Shown: positions 17,602 to 26,788, numbered from the stretch's first letter. The stretch: DNA of 62,915 bases from Clostridia bacterium (GCA_017521465.1 JAFXCN010000005.1:1-62915), one strand, 5' to 3'. The notes: a model not told the origin generated them from the sequence alone. Numbers and translations: made by a program.

Positions 17602-19080
17602 TTAATATTCTTTTTGAAACATAAACAAACCTCTTCTTCTCTTATTACCAAAGTTTTCAAAGTGATCTTTTCTTAAATTTTCTATAAACATTTCAAAATC
17701 ATCAAAACCTTTTTCATTATAAAATTTTGCAAGAACATCAAACCATTCTTCCGCGCTAATTTTTCTATCCATATAACCATTCTCTTTAGCATATACTGAT
17801 ATTTCGTAATAAAAATCAAATGGTGTTTCAAACTTTTGCACAACTATATTTAATGTATTTTTATATCTATCTTGGTTGTAATATATATCAAGCATTTCCT
17901 CCGTCTGCTTTAATTTCATCAATTCATTAAAACTTATAAAACTGTTTTCAAGAACTTCATATGGTGGCGTTGTTGTATATTTGTAATTATACTTATCTTT
18001 CTCACTTGTTATTTGACACCCTTTTAAAAGCTTCAAAAAGCCCAATTGAAGTTCGTTTGGATTCAGATTATAAACATCATTAAACGATACTTTAAATCGA
18101 TCATAGCCCTCGTGTGGGAGTCCAGCAATCAAATCCAAATGCATTGGTATATTTTCAAAGCTTGCAATTTTTTGGGTAACATCACTTAAAACTTTAAAGT
18201 CTGTTTTCCTATTAATTGCTTTTATAGTTTCTTCATTAGTTGATTGAACTCCAATCTCTAATCTAAACACACCCTTAGGAACTGTTTCTAAAAAGTTTAG
18301 CATTTCTTCATCGATTAAGTGTGCAGATATTTCAAAATGAAATTCAGATGAAATATTATTTTCTAAAATAAATTTCCAAATTTCTAATGCACGTTTTTTA
18401 TCATAATTAAAAGTTCTATCTACAAATTTTACAAGTCGAACTTGTGCTTTCATTAATATTAAAAGTTCGCTTTTTACTCTTTCCATTTCGAAAGGCCTAA
18501 TTCCTTTTATCGTAGATGACAAGCAATAACTGCAGTTATATGGGCAACCTCTAACCGTTTCAAGATAAACAATTTTTCCATCATAATCTTTTGCAATTTC
18601 TTCTGCGATACACGGAATATTTTTTGTATCTTCCACAATTCCAATTGTCCCTACAATTATTTCGTCATCTTGCTTATATGAAACATGATTATTTACTTCA
18701 CCATTAATAAGCTTTGGAAAAGTTTCCTCACCTTCACCAATAATAATATAATCTATAAAATCATATTTCTCTAAAAGCTCTTTTGAACAATAGGTAACTT
18801 CAGGTCCTCCTAAAATTATCTTTGTATTCGGAAGTAATTGTTTTAGATTTTCACAAATAACTAATGTTTGCTCTACATTCCATATATATACACTAAACGC
18901 TACAACATCCGCATTTTGCATCGCGATAGTTCTAAAAGTTTTATCCACTGGTTCGTTAATTGTAAACTCTTTTAACTGTACTTCTATATTTTCTTTATTC
19001 TTTATTGTTTCATATAAATATTTCAAAGCAATATTTGTATGAACATATTTTGTATTTAGTGTAGTTAATAATACTTTCAT
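17602..19080 (-). CDS. B12-binding-domain radical SAM protein (DUF4080 type)
   Basis: The 492-residue protein has an N-terminal cobalamin-binding-like Rossmann domain (residues ~1-150, with VVAFSVYIWN and ILGGPEVTY). A radical SAM domain follows, with cluster motif CPYNCSYC (Cys179, Cys183, Cys186), and then a helical C-terminal region like DUF4080. The classic DxHxxG cobalamin ligand motif is not evident, so B12 may not bind in the base-off manner. The reaction is unknown. It starts 3 bp after the AlkD-like gene stop, so the two are co-transcribed. Confidence 0.88.
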   Translation of the reverse strand: MKVLLTTLNTKYVHTNIALKYLYETIKNKENIEVQLKEFTINEPVDKTFRTIAMQNADVVAFSVYIWNVEQTLVICENLKQLLPNTKIILGGPEVTYCSKELLEKYDFIDYIIIGEGEETFPKLINGEVNNHVSYKQDDEIIVGTIGIVEDTKNIPCIAEEIAKDYDGKIVYLETVRGCPYNCSYCLSSTIKGIRPFEMERVKSELLILMKAQVRLVKFVDRTFNYDKKRALEIWKFILENNISSEFHFEISAHLIDEEMLNFLETVPKGVFRLEIGVQSTNEETIKAINRKTDFKVLSDVTQKIASFENIPMHLDLIAGLPHEGYDRFKVSFNDVYNLNPNELQLGFLKLLKGCQITSEKDKYNYKYTTTPPYEVLENSFISFNELMKLKQTEEMLDIYYNQDRYKNTLNIVVQKFETPFDFYYEISVYAKENGYMDRKISAEEWFDVLAKFYNEKGFDDFEMFIENLRKDHFENFGNKRRRGLFMFQKEY

Positions 19081-19083
19081 TCT

Positions 19084-19794
19084 TTACTCCATAACTTTAT
19101 ATTTTAATAACATATTTTTATCATCCAAACTTATTCTATAGCTTTCTCTACATTTTTGTATGGCTTTATTAAGCGTAAATTTATTTAATTTGTGGGTGTT
19201 TAAGAAATTAATAGTCTCTTCTCTTTTATGTATAAAACATTCACATATAAGCCATGCATTAACCATATTCACATAATATTCCTTTTCATTTTCAAAAGAG
19301 TTCAAAATTTCAAAAATCTCTTTTATAAATTCATCTTTTTTTACTAATTTAAATAATAAAATAACACCAATTCTTCTAACAAAAGGCTTTTTACTTTTAA
19401 TATATTCTTTAGATAATTCAATAATTTCTTTTTCTTTACCCTTTATATTTATTTTTAGTGCATCACACGACGCCCAATTATCTACTTTTTTACTATACCA
19501 TTCTAAATTTGTTTTCAGTTCATCAAAATCTTTTATGCTTGATATAATATTAGCGTATATTGCTGTATTCTCATAAAAATCCCATAATCTAAGATTTAGA
19601 AATTCTCTATAATTTCCTTTTGTTATCTGTTTAGAAATATCTTTTATCGTAGGTGCCATAATTGCAAGAACAGGCATATCAGTTTTTAGAGAATTTTTTG
19701 TCCATTCTATCTTACTTTTTCTTTGTAAAGATCTTAAATAATTTTGGAAATTTTCTCCATCCTCTTTGTTCCACGAATCTCTTATTAACTCCAT
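19084..19794 (-). CDS. AlkD-like HEAT-repeat DNA glycosylase
   Basis: AlkD enzymes excise alkylated purines without base flipping. The 236-residue product has alpha-helical HEAT-like repeats, with WASCDALKIN giving Trp107 and Asp111, the same spacing as catalytic Trp109/Asp113 in Bacillus cereus AlkD. KKPFVRRIGVILLFKL follows as in the family. A longer open frame continues to 19986, but that extension is made of the 35-bp intergenic repeat. AAGGAGAG stands 7 nt before the ATG at 19794, so the short form is used. It is first in a probable operon with the radical SAM gene. Confidence 0.88.
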   Translation of the reverse strand: MELIRDSWNKEDGENFQNYLRSLQRKSKIEWTKNSLKTDMPVLAIMAPTIKDISKQITKGNYREFLNLRLWDFYENTAIYANIISSIKDFDELKTNLEWYSKKVDNWASCDALKINIKGKEKEIIELSKEYIKSKKPFVRRIGVILLFKLVKKDEFIKEIFEILNSFENEKEYYVNMVNAWLICECFIHKREETINFLNTHKLNKFTLNKAIQKCRESYRISLDDKNMLLKYKVME

Positions 19795-19859
19795 AAAAAA
19801 TCTCTCCTTAACACCTAAAACTATATCATATTTTTTAGCAAGTGCCAACCAGCATATAA

Positions 19860-19950
19860 TTTCTGTCCAGCAAAAAACGTTCGCTGGGTGGATTTTTCTG
19901 TCGGACACAAAAGTTCGCTGGGTGGACGTTTCTGTCCAACGCAAAGTATT
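19860..19950 (+). repeat. 35-bp repeat array, locus A
   Basis: Two units start at 19879 and 19913 with GTTCGCTGGGTGGA and contain TGTCSRACRCAAA. A leading half-unit (TTCTGTCCAGCAAAAAAC) precedes them. The segment 19860-19947 matches 21305-21392 with two visible differences. Confidence 0.9.
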
Positions 19951-19960
19951 CAAAACATAA

Positions 19961-19990
19961 AAAAAAGTGCCCCCAAAAGGGGGCACCGGT
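19961..19990 (-). terminator. Terminator of the SPFH gene
   Basis: GTGCCCCC (19967-19974) and GGGGGCAC (19979-19986) form a very stable stem. On the minus strand it is followed by a run of eight T. Confidence 0.9.
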
Positions 19991-19991
19991 T

Positions 19992-21200
19992 TTATTCGGC
20001 AGGAGTCATTTCGACAGTCGTCGAGTTAGGAATGATTCCCTTCAGAATTTCAGTCAGGTTAGCAAAGTTGAAACCGGACATACCTTCGAAGGAGAAACCG
20101 CTCCACTTTTCGGCCCAAGCCTGTTCAACCGCTGCCTGAATTTCCTTCATCTTGAGTTCAATCAGCTGAGGATTCTGCTTATACGCTTCACCCTGAGCCG
20201 CAATCGCCTTGGCTTCTGCTTCGCCCTGCATCACAACGGCTTCAGCTTCAGCAGTCGCCTTTACCTTAATCTCGTTCGCCTCTGCTTCTGCCTGCACACG
20301 GCGAACTTCTGCGTCAGCTTCAGCCTGAATCTTCTTGACTTCAGCCTTGTTATCAGCCTCAATCTTTGCAACAGCAGCTGCATTTTCAGCCTCAATGCGC
20401 TTTACGTCCGCATCAGCCTGCGCCTGCGTGGTCTTCACCTTTGCATCGCCTTCAGCCTTAATCTTATCCGCCAGCGCCTGCTGCTCGTTGACTTCCTGCT
20501 GCAAGGTTGCCTTTTCCTTATCCATACGCATCTGAGCCTGATCCCTGATCGCAGCCTCATAGGATTCGGGCGCAATCAGATCATCCAGCGTAAAGGAAAC
20601 CAGGACAATAGGCAGTTCACTCATGCTCTTAGTCAGATAATCCTTAGCTTCAGTGGTGACCTGCTTTTTATTGGCCATCACATCAGCAGTAGGCTTAACA
20701 TTGACGGAGCTTTCGATTGCCTCACGGGACATCGTCTTCAGCATCTGCTGAATGCGCGCAGAAGAAAGCTGCTCGTTACCATACAAGGCAACGTATTCAT
20801 CCATCTTCTCCGTATTAATGCGAACACTGATGGTAGCAACGGCTTCGATATAATCCTTTTCGGACGTCTGAGCACCGTAGATATCATCCTCCGCCTCGCC
20901 CTGACTGAAAGTAAACACCTGGATTGTGGTGTTCCATTCATTAATCCGAGCCCACGGGGGGATGAAATTGTAACCGACCTGCAGCTGAGTCTTACTGCCA
21001 TCAAGCTGATAAGCAAGTCCGACTTCGCCAGGCTCCAGCGTCACCACGCACGATACAGCAATGCAGGCAATAGCAATGATAACGACTACACAAGGCGCAA
21101 GCACGCGCACAAGCTTAGTTCCAACGTTCATCTTAGGCAAGATAATTGCCATTGCCACCGCCGCGATGAGAAACAGGATTCCCAGAATCATCATGAACAT
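19992..21200 (-). CDS. SPFH/Band 7 (prohibitin-like) membrane scaffold protein
   Basis: The 402-residue protein has two N-terminal hydrophobic segments (residues ~3-22 and ~32-52). A Band 7 domain follows (LEPGEVGLAYQLDG, KDYIEAVATISVRI, SREAIESSVNVKP), then a long Ala/Glu/Lys coiled coil of repeated AEADAEVKxIQAE-type heptads (~230-350). SPFH proteins assemble into ring-like membrane scaffolds that organise proteases and lipids. Visibly higher GC and different codon choice (CTG, CAG, GCC) set it apart from neighbours, and related 35-bp arrays lie on both sides. AAGGAGG precedes the ATG. Transfer is a reasonable inference. Confidence 0.88.
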   Translation of the reverse strand: MFMMILGILFLIAAVAMAIILPKMNVGTKLVRVLAPCVVVIIAIACIAVSCVVTLEPGEVGLAYQLDGSKTQLQVGYNFIPPWARINEWNTTIQVFTFSQGEAEDDIYGAQTSEKDYIEAVATISVRINTEKMDEYVALYGNEQLSSARIQQMLKTMSREAIESSVNVKPTADVMANKKQVTTEAKDYLTKSMSELPIVLVSFTLDDLIAPESYEAAIRDQAQMRMDKEKATLQQEVNEQQALADKIKAEGDAKVKTTQAQADADVKRIEAENAAAVAKIEADNKAEVKKIQAEADAEVRRVQAEAEANEIKVKATAEAEAVVMQGEAEAKAIAAQGEAYKQNPQLIELKMKEIQAAVEQAWAEKWSGFSFEGMSGFNFANLTEILKGIIPNSTTVEMTPAE

Positions 21201-21252
21201 AGTTTTCCTCCTTAATTACGGTTGGTCGTTTGAGTTTATTTGCAACAATTAT

Positions 21253-21281
21253 ATTATACGCTGATTATGTAAAGTTGTCAA
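21253..21281 (-). promoter_or_regulatory. Consensus promoter of the SPFH gene
   Basis: On the minus strand TTGACA (21281-21276) and TATAAT (21258-21253) are perfect matches with 17-bp spacing. Confidence 0.8.
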
Positions 21282-21304
21282 TAGTTATTGTCTAACATTT
21301 TATA

Positions 21305-21472
21305 TTTCTGTCCAGCAAAAAACGTTCGCTGGATGGATTTTTCTGTCGGACACAAAAGTTCGCTGGGTGGACGTTTCTGTCCGACGCAAAGTCTTCGCTG
21401 GGTGGACGTTTCTGTCCGACGCAAAGTCTTCGCTGGGTGGACGTTTGTGTCCGACGTAAAGCATTCGCTAAT
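21305..21472 (+). repeat. 35-bp repeat array, locus B
   Basis: Unit starts are at 21324, 21358, 21393, 21428 and a decayed unit at 21463 (steps 34, 35, 35, 35). Each unit has TTCGCTGGGTGGACG then TTTSTGTCCGACGYAAAG. There is no variable spacer, so this is not a CRISPR array. Confidence 0.92.
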
Positions 21473-21485
21473 TCTACATAATATA

Positions 21486-21514
21486 TTGCTTTTTCGTGTA
21501 TTTCGTTATATAAT
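21486..21514 (+). promoter_or_regulatory. Putative promoter of the cation-efflux gene
   Basis: TTGCTT (21486-21491) and TATAAT (21509-21514) are 17 bp apart, immediately after the repeat array. Confidence 0.6.
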
Positions 21515-21544
21515 CTGCATGAATTTATGTTTTAGGAGGTTCTT

Positions 21545-22462
21545 ATGGAAAAGAGTTCTGCGAACAAGCGGATTGGCGCCGCATTCTTTCTGAATTTCTT
21601 TTTCTCTATTTTCGAACTAATTGGTGGTTTTTTTACTAATAGTATTTCTATTATTTCTGATGCTGTTCACGATTTTGGCGATGCTATTTCTATTGCTATT
21701 GCTTGGTTTCTGGAAAAGAAGTCTAACAAAAAGCCTGATAAAAACTATACATATGGTTATGCTAGGTTTTCTATCTTGGGTGCTTTGATTACCTCTCTAG
21801 TGCTTTTGATTGGCTCATCTGTAGTCATTTTGAATGCAATTCCGAGAATCATTACTCCTCAAATGGTTAATTATAATGGCATGCTGATTTTTGCCATTGT
21901 TGGTCTTGTCGTAAATGGTCTTGGCGCTTTTCTTACCTCGCATGGTGAACATCTGAATGAAAAAGCAGTAAGTCTGCATTTGCTCGAGGATGTCCTTGGT
22001 TGGGTAGCTGTGCTTATTACTAGCATTGCTATGAAGATTTTCAATATTCCCATCTTGGATCCTATCTTGTCTATTGCAATTGCTATTTTCATCTTATATC
22101 ATGCTGTAAAAAATCTTAAAGAAATCTTTTCTGTATTTTTGGAGAAATCGCCAAACGAGTGTGATTTTGATCATTTCAAAGAAGAATTGCTCGAAGAAAA
22201 TGATACTATCTTAGATATTCACCATATTCATACCTGGACGATGTCCGGTACTGATGTATACGCAACAATGCATATTGTTGTTAAAGATGATGTTACTCAA
22301 GATGAAATTATTGAACTCAAGCATGAGATTAAACACGAAGCTGTACATCATGGAATTTCCCATATCACGCTTGAATTTGAATATGAAAAAGAAAAATGTG
22401 ATGATGTCGAATGTAATCCTATTATCGAAACTCATTCCCATCATCATCACCACCATCATTAA
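21545..22462 (+). CDS. CDF-family divalent cation (probably Zn2+) efflux protein
   Basis: The 305-residue protein has six membrane helices with the metal-site motifs DAVHDFGDAISIA in helix 2 and LHLLEDVLGW in helix 5. A cytoplasmic C-terminal domain (HHIHTWTMSGTDVYATMHIVV) follows, ending in seven His after ETHS. The family exchanges Zn2+, Co2+, Cd2+ or Fe2+ for protons. The helix-2 HD plus D and helix-5 HxxxD pattern and the His tail favour Zn2+. AGGAGG precedes the ATG. It is less AT-rich than nearby genes, like the adjacent SPFH gene, and lies just beyond repeat array B. Confidence 0.92.
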   Translation: MEKSSANKRIGAAFFLNFFFSIFELIGGFFTNSISIISDAVHDFGDAISIAIAWFLEKKSNKKPDKNYTYGYARFSILGALITSLVLLIGSSVVILNAIPRIITPQMVNYNGMLIFAIVGLVVNGLGAFLTSHGEHLNEKAVSLHLLEDVLGWVAVLITSIAMKIFNIPILDPILSIAIAIFILYHAVKNLKEIFSVFLEKSPNECDFDHFKEELLEENDTILDIHHIHTWTMSGTDVYATMHIVVKDDVTQDEIIELKHEIKHEAVHHGISHITLEFEYEKEKCDDVECNPIIETHSHHHHHHH

Positions 22463-22466
22463 CAAA

Positions 22467-22497
22467 AAACGAGTCGCTAAACAGCGACTCGTTTTAT
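22467..22497. terminator. Bidirectional terminator between the efflux gene and trkA
   Basis: ACGAGTCGCT and AGCGACTCGT form a stem with an AAAC loop, flanked by AAAAA and TTTT. Confidence 0.85.
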
Positions 22498-23862
22498 TTA
22501 TTCAACAATTTCAGATAACCTTCCTATATTTTTATCCGCACTTGCTATTATCATAACTTTATCGTTTTCTTCTATTGTTGTTTCTCCATGCGGTATAATA
22601 ACTTTTTTATTTCTAATTATGAATGCAATTACGATGTCCTTTTTCAAATTAATTTCGCTTATTTTCTTGCCTAAAAACTCTAAATCATTTGTAGCTTCAA
22701 ATTCAATTGCTTCAGCTTTGTTCTTTGCAAATCTATATAACGATTTAATATTTTCTACGTGCATTGAATTGTTTTCAATTCCTCTTATAAATCTGTGAAT
22801 AGATCCAAGAATTATTAAGTGTGGTGATAACGTATTGTCTATTTGTACATTATGAAGCATTCTACTATAACTTAAAGAAACTATTTTTGTTATTAATTTT
22901 CTTACTTTGCAAGACCATGCAAACAATGTTACAACCAAGTTTGTTTCGTCCGCTCCTGTTATAGATATGCAACAATCAAAATCTTTTATTCCTTCTTCTA
23001 TTAACATATCTGAATCAATACCATTTCCATGTATTACATTTACATTCGGAAACTTTTCTACTATTTCTATGCAACGTTCTTTATCAAATTCAATTAATTT
23101 TATTTTTAAATTCATTTCAGAAAGATTTTCTAATAGTTGTTCTCCAATTCCACCGCAACCAATAATAAGAATATTTTTTACTGGTTTATCAATAAGATTT
23201 AATTTATTTAAGAACTTATAAATTTCCGAATGCTTGCCTATTATACAGATTTCATCGCCAGCTTTTATCGTTACGTCTCCTCGAGGCACTACCAATTTTT
23301 CATCTCTTATAATACTAACTACTGTAACTTTTGCATTAAACTTTTCTTTGAATTCTACTAATTTTGTATCGGCTAGAATTGTATCTTCTTTAACCTTTAT
23401 CTCAGCCATATCAACTTTTCCATTTGAGAAAATTCCAGTCTTCATATTAGAAGGATAACTAACTATTCTTGTAATTTCGTCCGCAGTATCTTGCTCCGCA
23501 TTTATAACCATATCTATTCCCATTTTTTCGCCTAGATATTTTTCATCATCTTTATATTCTTTTGATGAAACTTTTACAATACTATGTTTAGTGCCTAAAG
23601 TTTTTGCAGTTATCGCACTCATAAGGTTTACTTCATCATTTGATGTAACAGAAATAATAATGTCTGCCATATTAGCTTTTGCCTGCATTAATATAGCTTT
23701 GCTTGCTCCGCTTCCAGCAACACCTAACGCATCATATTCATTTGTAAATTCTTCTACCTTATTTTTTTCTATATCAATTACTGTTACTTCATGGTTAGCT
23801 AATACTAATTCTTTCGCTAGTTCTATTCCAGTTTCTCCAAGCCCTACTACTATTAATCTCAT
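22498..23862 (-). CDS. trkA: Trk/Ktr potassium uptake regulatory subunit TrkA
   Basis: The 454-residue protein has two tandem RCK units. The first Rossmann fold starts with MRLIVVGLGETGIELA, and the second near residue 230 with NILIIGCGGIGEQL. Each is followed by an RCK-C (TrkA-C) domain such as LVVPRGDVTIKAGDEICIIG. TrkA binds NAD(H) and nucleotides and gates a TrkH/TrkG membrane channel, which is not in this window. Its ATG overlaps the stop of the NhaP-like gene by 4 nt, which implies translational coupling and a joint role in K+/Na+/H+ balance. Confidence 0.93.
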   Translation of the reverse strand: MRLIVVGLGETGIELAKELVLANHEVTVIDIEKNKVEEFTNEYDALGVAGSGASKAILMQAKANMADIIISVTSNDEVNLMSAITAKTLGTKHSIVKVSSKEYKDDEKYLGEKMGIDMVINAEQDTADEITRIVSYPSNMKTGIFSNGKVDMAEIKVKEDTILADTKLVEFKEKFNAKVTVVSIIRDEKLVVPRGDVTIKAGDEICIIGKHSEIYKFLNKLNLIDKPVKNILIIGCGGIGEQLLENLSEMNLKIKLIEFDKERCIEIVEKFPNVNVIHGNGIDSDMLIEEGIKDFDCCISITGADETNLVVTLFAWSCKVRKLITKIVSLSYSRMLHNVQIDNTLSPHLIILGSIHRFIRGIENNSMHVENIKSLYRFAKNKAEAIEFEATNDLEFLGKKISEINLKKDIVIAFIIRNKKVIIPHGETTIEENDKVMIIASADKNIGRLSEIVE

Positions 23863-25148
23863 ATGCTTTCCTCGATTCTTTTTTCTCTTCTTTTCTCTAT
23901 AAACCTATACATTTTCCCTGTCGATAGTCCTTGAACTATTGTGGTAAATAATATTGTAATCATTGTCATGCTAAATAATATTTCATACGTCTCTATCGGC
24001 AAAACTTCTTTAAGTGTCATTATAAAAGCAAGTGATGTTCCACCTCTTAAACCTGTCCAAGTTAATATTAAAACAAACTCTTTTAAATTATATCTTCCTG
24101 GAATATTAGTTTTACCAACAAATAATGTAGCTACACTAACTCCAATAAATCTCGCTATAAGATTTATTAATATTGCTATTGGAATTAATATCATAAGCTC
24201 TCTGCTAACATTTATCGACAAGGCCATTAAGCCTACTAACACAAATAACACACTATTTAACAACATCTCGACAATTTCCCAAAAATCATCATACATTTCT
24301 TTCGAATCAACTACTTCTAACCATCTAGAAATTTTTCTTCTATTATATGCAAAATACATTCCTGCAACTACGCAAGCAATAACTCCAGAAAATTCAAAAT
24401 GCTCACATATAACATATGAAGTCGAAACAGTAAGTAAACTTATTAATATATGTAGAACTGGATTATTTGACATTTTTAATAATTTAAATAATATCCATGA
24501 TACAACCAAACCAACTACAATTGCTCCAAATATTTCTTTAAATAATAATATTAAAAGATTATGTTTTGTTGCATTTGTAACCATTCCTTTAGCAAAAATA
24601 AACATTGCTACGCAAATGCCATCCGAAAATAATGTTTCGCCCTCTATTACAGTTGTTATCCCTTTTGAAGCTCCATTTTTATTTAAAACTTCACAAGCGG
24701 GAATTGAATCAGCAAGTGAAATTAAACTTCCAAGCAATGTACATACCCAAAAATTCAAATTCAAATTTAATAGAATCGAAATCAAATAAAATAACCCACC
24801 ATATGCAAACGCATTCACAATCGTCGAAACAATAGCAATACTTCCTATTGGTATTATATTTTTCATAAATTTATTTAAATGAGTCTTGCTTGCCGCCGCA
24901 AAAAATATAAATCCTAAAATACATTCTAAAATAAAATTATCAAATTTAAAATTTTTAAATAAATTTATTACAAAAATGTTTAAATTCAACACTCCATATT
25001 TACCACAAATAATAAGTATTGCGCTAATTACAAACGAAACTATCATAAGCGCAATTTCATTTGGTATATGCGTTTTCTTTTCATTTATAATTGATGATAT
25101 AACAATTATTCCTGTTAAAAAAGCAAATCCAACAAGTAAATTTTCCAT
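23859..25148 (-). CDS. CPA1-family Na+(K+)/H+ antiporter, NhaP-like
   Basis: The 429-residue protein has about 12 membrane helices. Motifs are GSLISLADSIPACEVLNKNG and EGETLFSDGICVAMF in the middle helices, and TWTGLRGGTSLAFIM near the C-terminus. The helix-5 site reads SLADS where many antiporters have an Asn-Asp or Asp-Asp pair, so ion specificity is uncertain. ATG at 25148 is preferred over the upstream GTG (25166) because AGAGG lies 8 nt before it. It overlaps trkA by 4 nt; the two form an operon. Confidence 0.9.
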   Translation of the reverse strand: MENLLVGFAFLTGIIVISSIINEKKTHIPNEIALMIVSFVISAILIICGKYGVLNLNIFVINLFKNFKFDNFILECILGFIFFAAASKTHLNKFMKNIIPIGSIAIVSTIVNAFAYGGLFYLISILLNLNLNFWVCTLLGSLISLADSIPACEVLNKNGASKGITTVIEGETLFSDGICVAMFIFAKGMVTNATKHNLLILLFKEIFGAIVVGLVVSWILFKLLKMSNNPVLHILISLLTVSTSYVICEHFEFSGVIACVVAGMYFAYNRRKISRWLEVVDSKEMYDDFWEIVEMLLNSVLFVLVGLMALSINVSRELMILIPIAILINLIARFIGVSVATLFVGKTNIPGRYNLKEFVLILTWTGLRGGTSLAFIMTLKEVLPIETYEILFSMTMITILFTTIVQGLSTGKMYRFIEKRREKRIEESI

Positions 25149-25190
25149 AAACTCGTCCTCTCTCACAGTATTTTAATACCCTATATAAAT

Positions 25191-25219
25191 ATTAAACAAC
25201 ACCGTCCTTTTTTTGTCAA
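25191..25219 (-). promoter_or_regulatory. Promoter of the nhaP-trkA operon
   Basis: On the minus strand TTGACA (25219-25214) and TTTAAT (25196-25191) are 17 bp apart. Confidence 0.6.
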
Positions 25220-25237
25220 TCTTTGCAAATGTAGCTA

Positions 25238-25266
25238 TTGAAACAACAACGTCGCTTTGATATAAT
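25238..25266 (+). promoter_or_regulatory. Promoter giving a likely leaderless mRNA
   Basis: TTGAAA (25238-25243) and TATAAT (25261-25266) are 17 bp apart. Only six bases separate the -10 box from the ATG at 25273, so transcription should begin at or within a base or two of the start codon. Confidence 0.65.
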
Positions 25267-25272
25267 TTTGGT

Positions 25273-26184
25273 ATGGAAACAATAGAAAGATATAATCATT
25301 TAAATAAATATTTGATAAACAAATTTGGAGAACGCACTTTAAAAATATGTATTGACGGTGGTTTTTCATGTCCAAACAGAGATGGTACTTGTGGTATAGG
25401 TGGATGCATTTTTTGTGGCGAAAAAGGTTCGGGTGAACACTTAAATTCAGCCAACTCAATAACTACACAAGTTAAAAATCATCTTAATAGTTATAGAGGT
25501 GAAAGAGCAAATAAATTTATTGCTTATTTTCAAAACTTTTCTAATACCTATGATACTATTGAAAATTTAAAAGCAAAATATGACGCCGCACTAATTGATA
25601 ATAGAATTGTTGGATTAGCTATAGCGACCAGACCAGATTGTATAAATGAAGATGTTGTAAAGCTTCTAAAAAGCTATACTGATAAATATTACGTTTGGGT
25701 TGAACTAGGTCTTCAAACTTCAAATGAAAATACTGCCAAAATAATAAATCGTGGCTATACAAATGAAGTGTTTACTAGTGCAGTAAAACTACTGAACAAA
25801 AATAATATCGATGTTGTTACTCATATAATGGTTGGACTTCCAAACGAAACAACTGACGATTTAGAAAACACAGTAAAGTTTATTAATACTCACAATATTC
25901 AAGGATTAAAAATTCATTCAACATATGTTATAGAAAACACTAAACTTGCTGAAATGTATTATAATGGATTATATGAAACTATAACTTTAGAATACTATTT
26001 AGAAAGTCTTCTTTATGTTATAACACATATAAAGAAAGATGTTGTTATTCATAGAATTTCAGGTGATGCACCTAAAGATATTCTTGTTGCTCCAAATTGG
26101 AACACGCATAAAAAGTTAATCCTTAATGGATTAGATAAATTATTAAAAGAAAAAAATTTACACCAAGGATATTATTATAATTAG
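25273..26184 (+). CDS. TIGR01212-family (YtqA-like) radical SAM protein
   Basis: The 303-residue protein has the distinctive CPNRDGT...GGCIFC motif with cluster ligands Cys33, Cys45 and Cys48, preceded by NKYLINKFGERTLKICIDGG as in the family. Later segments WVELGLQTSN and HIMVGLPNETTDD match radical SAM core strands. The family is widespread in Firmicutes and its substrate is unsettled. No ribosome binding site is visible, and the -10 box sits 6 bp before the ATG, so the mRNA is probably leaderless. Alignment with the family leaves no room for a later start. Confidence 0.93.
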   Translation: METIERYNHLNKYLINKFGERTLKICIDGGFSCPNRDGTCGIGGCIFCGEKGSGEHLNSANSITTQVKNHLNSYRGERANKFIAYFQNFSNTYDTIENLKAKYDAALIDNRIVGLAIATRPDCINEDVVKLLKSYTDKYYVWVELGLQTSNENTAKIINRGYTNEVFTSAVKLLNKNNIDVVTHIMVGLPNETTDDLENTVKFINTHNIQGLKIHSTYVIENTKLAEMYYNGLYETITLEYYLESLLYVITHIKKDVVIHRISGDAPKDILVAPNWNTHKKLILNGLDKLLKEKNLHQGYYYN

Positions 26185-26199
26185 AAAGGGATGTTAAAT

Positions 26200-26748
26200 A
26201 TGATATTTTGGCTAATAGTTTTAGCTTTAGTTTTTATTAGATTTACACCATTTGGTACTGCGGTTATTGTAGACAGAAAAACTCATTATTGCAAAACAAA
26301 ACCTCGTGGAGGATTCTATTTCTTTAATCCTTTTACAGATAAAATTACAACTTATATTTCTACTACACCATATACAAAATATTATTCAGATATTTTTGAA
26401 ACAAACGACACAAAATATTTAAAAGTCAATTTTGCAGTTACATATCACGCAGAAAGTGTTGATGCTGTATTATTACATCTAAAAAATGATAAAAGAAGTA
26501 TTGATGATATTATAAAATGTGCTGTTGATTCTACACTATCTAGCTTTGATCAAAAGTATATTTATAAAAATCATGTCGATATTACTCAAGAAATAAAAAA
26601 TAGAATGGCTCTAGCCTGTATTCCTTTTGGCTTTATAATAGATTCTTTTAATATAACACAATTTATGCCTATGCCTGATTCTTCAGCTAATCAAAAATTC
26701 AAACCTCATGTATGTAAAGATGATGGTCCAATACAATTTAGTCGTTAA
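26200..26748 (+). CDS. Short SPFH/Band 7-like protein
   Basis: The 182-residue protein starts with one membrane helix (MIFWLIVLALVFIRF) and continues with a compact Band 7-like domain (GTAVIVDRKTHY, RGGFYFFNPFTDKI, LKVNFAVTYHAESVDAVL). It lacks the long coiled coil of typical SPFH proteins. GAAAGGG is followed by two possible ATGs; the one at 26200 has correct spacing, while 26191 is adjacent to the site. It starts 15 bp after the radical SAM gene on the same strand, so it is probably co-transcribed with it. Confidence 0.75.
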   Translation: MIFWLIVLALVFIRFTPFGTAVIVDRKTHYCKTKPRGGFYFFNPFTDKITTYISTTPYTKYYSDIFETNDTKYLKVNFAVTYHAESVDAVLLHLKNDKRSIDDIIKCAVDSTLSSFDQKYIYKNHVDITQEIKNRMALACIPFGFIIDSFNITQFMPMPDSSANQKFKPHVCKDDGPIQFSR

Positions 26749-26753
26749 AAACA

Positions 26754-26785
26754 AAAGACACTTCAACTGAAGTGTCTTTCTTATT
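26754..26785. terminator. Bidirectional terminator
   Basis: AAAGACACTTCA and TGAAGTGTCTTT (26754-26779) form a near-continuous 12-bp stem. It serves the plus-strand SPFH-like gene and the minus-strand hydrolase gene. Confidence 0.8.
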
Positions 26786-26788
26786 ATA

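Noticed and set aside
23941-24789. 282-codon plus-strand frame inside the NhaP-like gene
   Set aside because: It is antisense to a well-conserved membrane protein with a better start, operon context and motifs.
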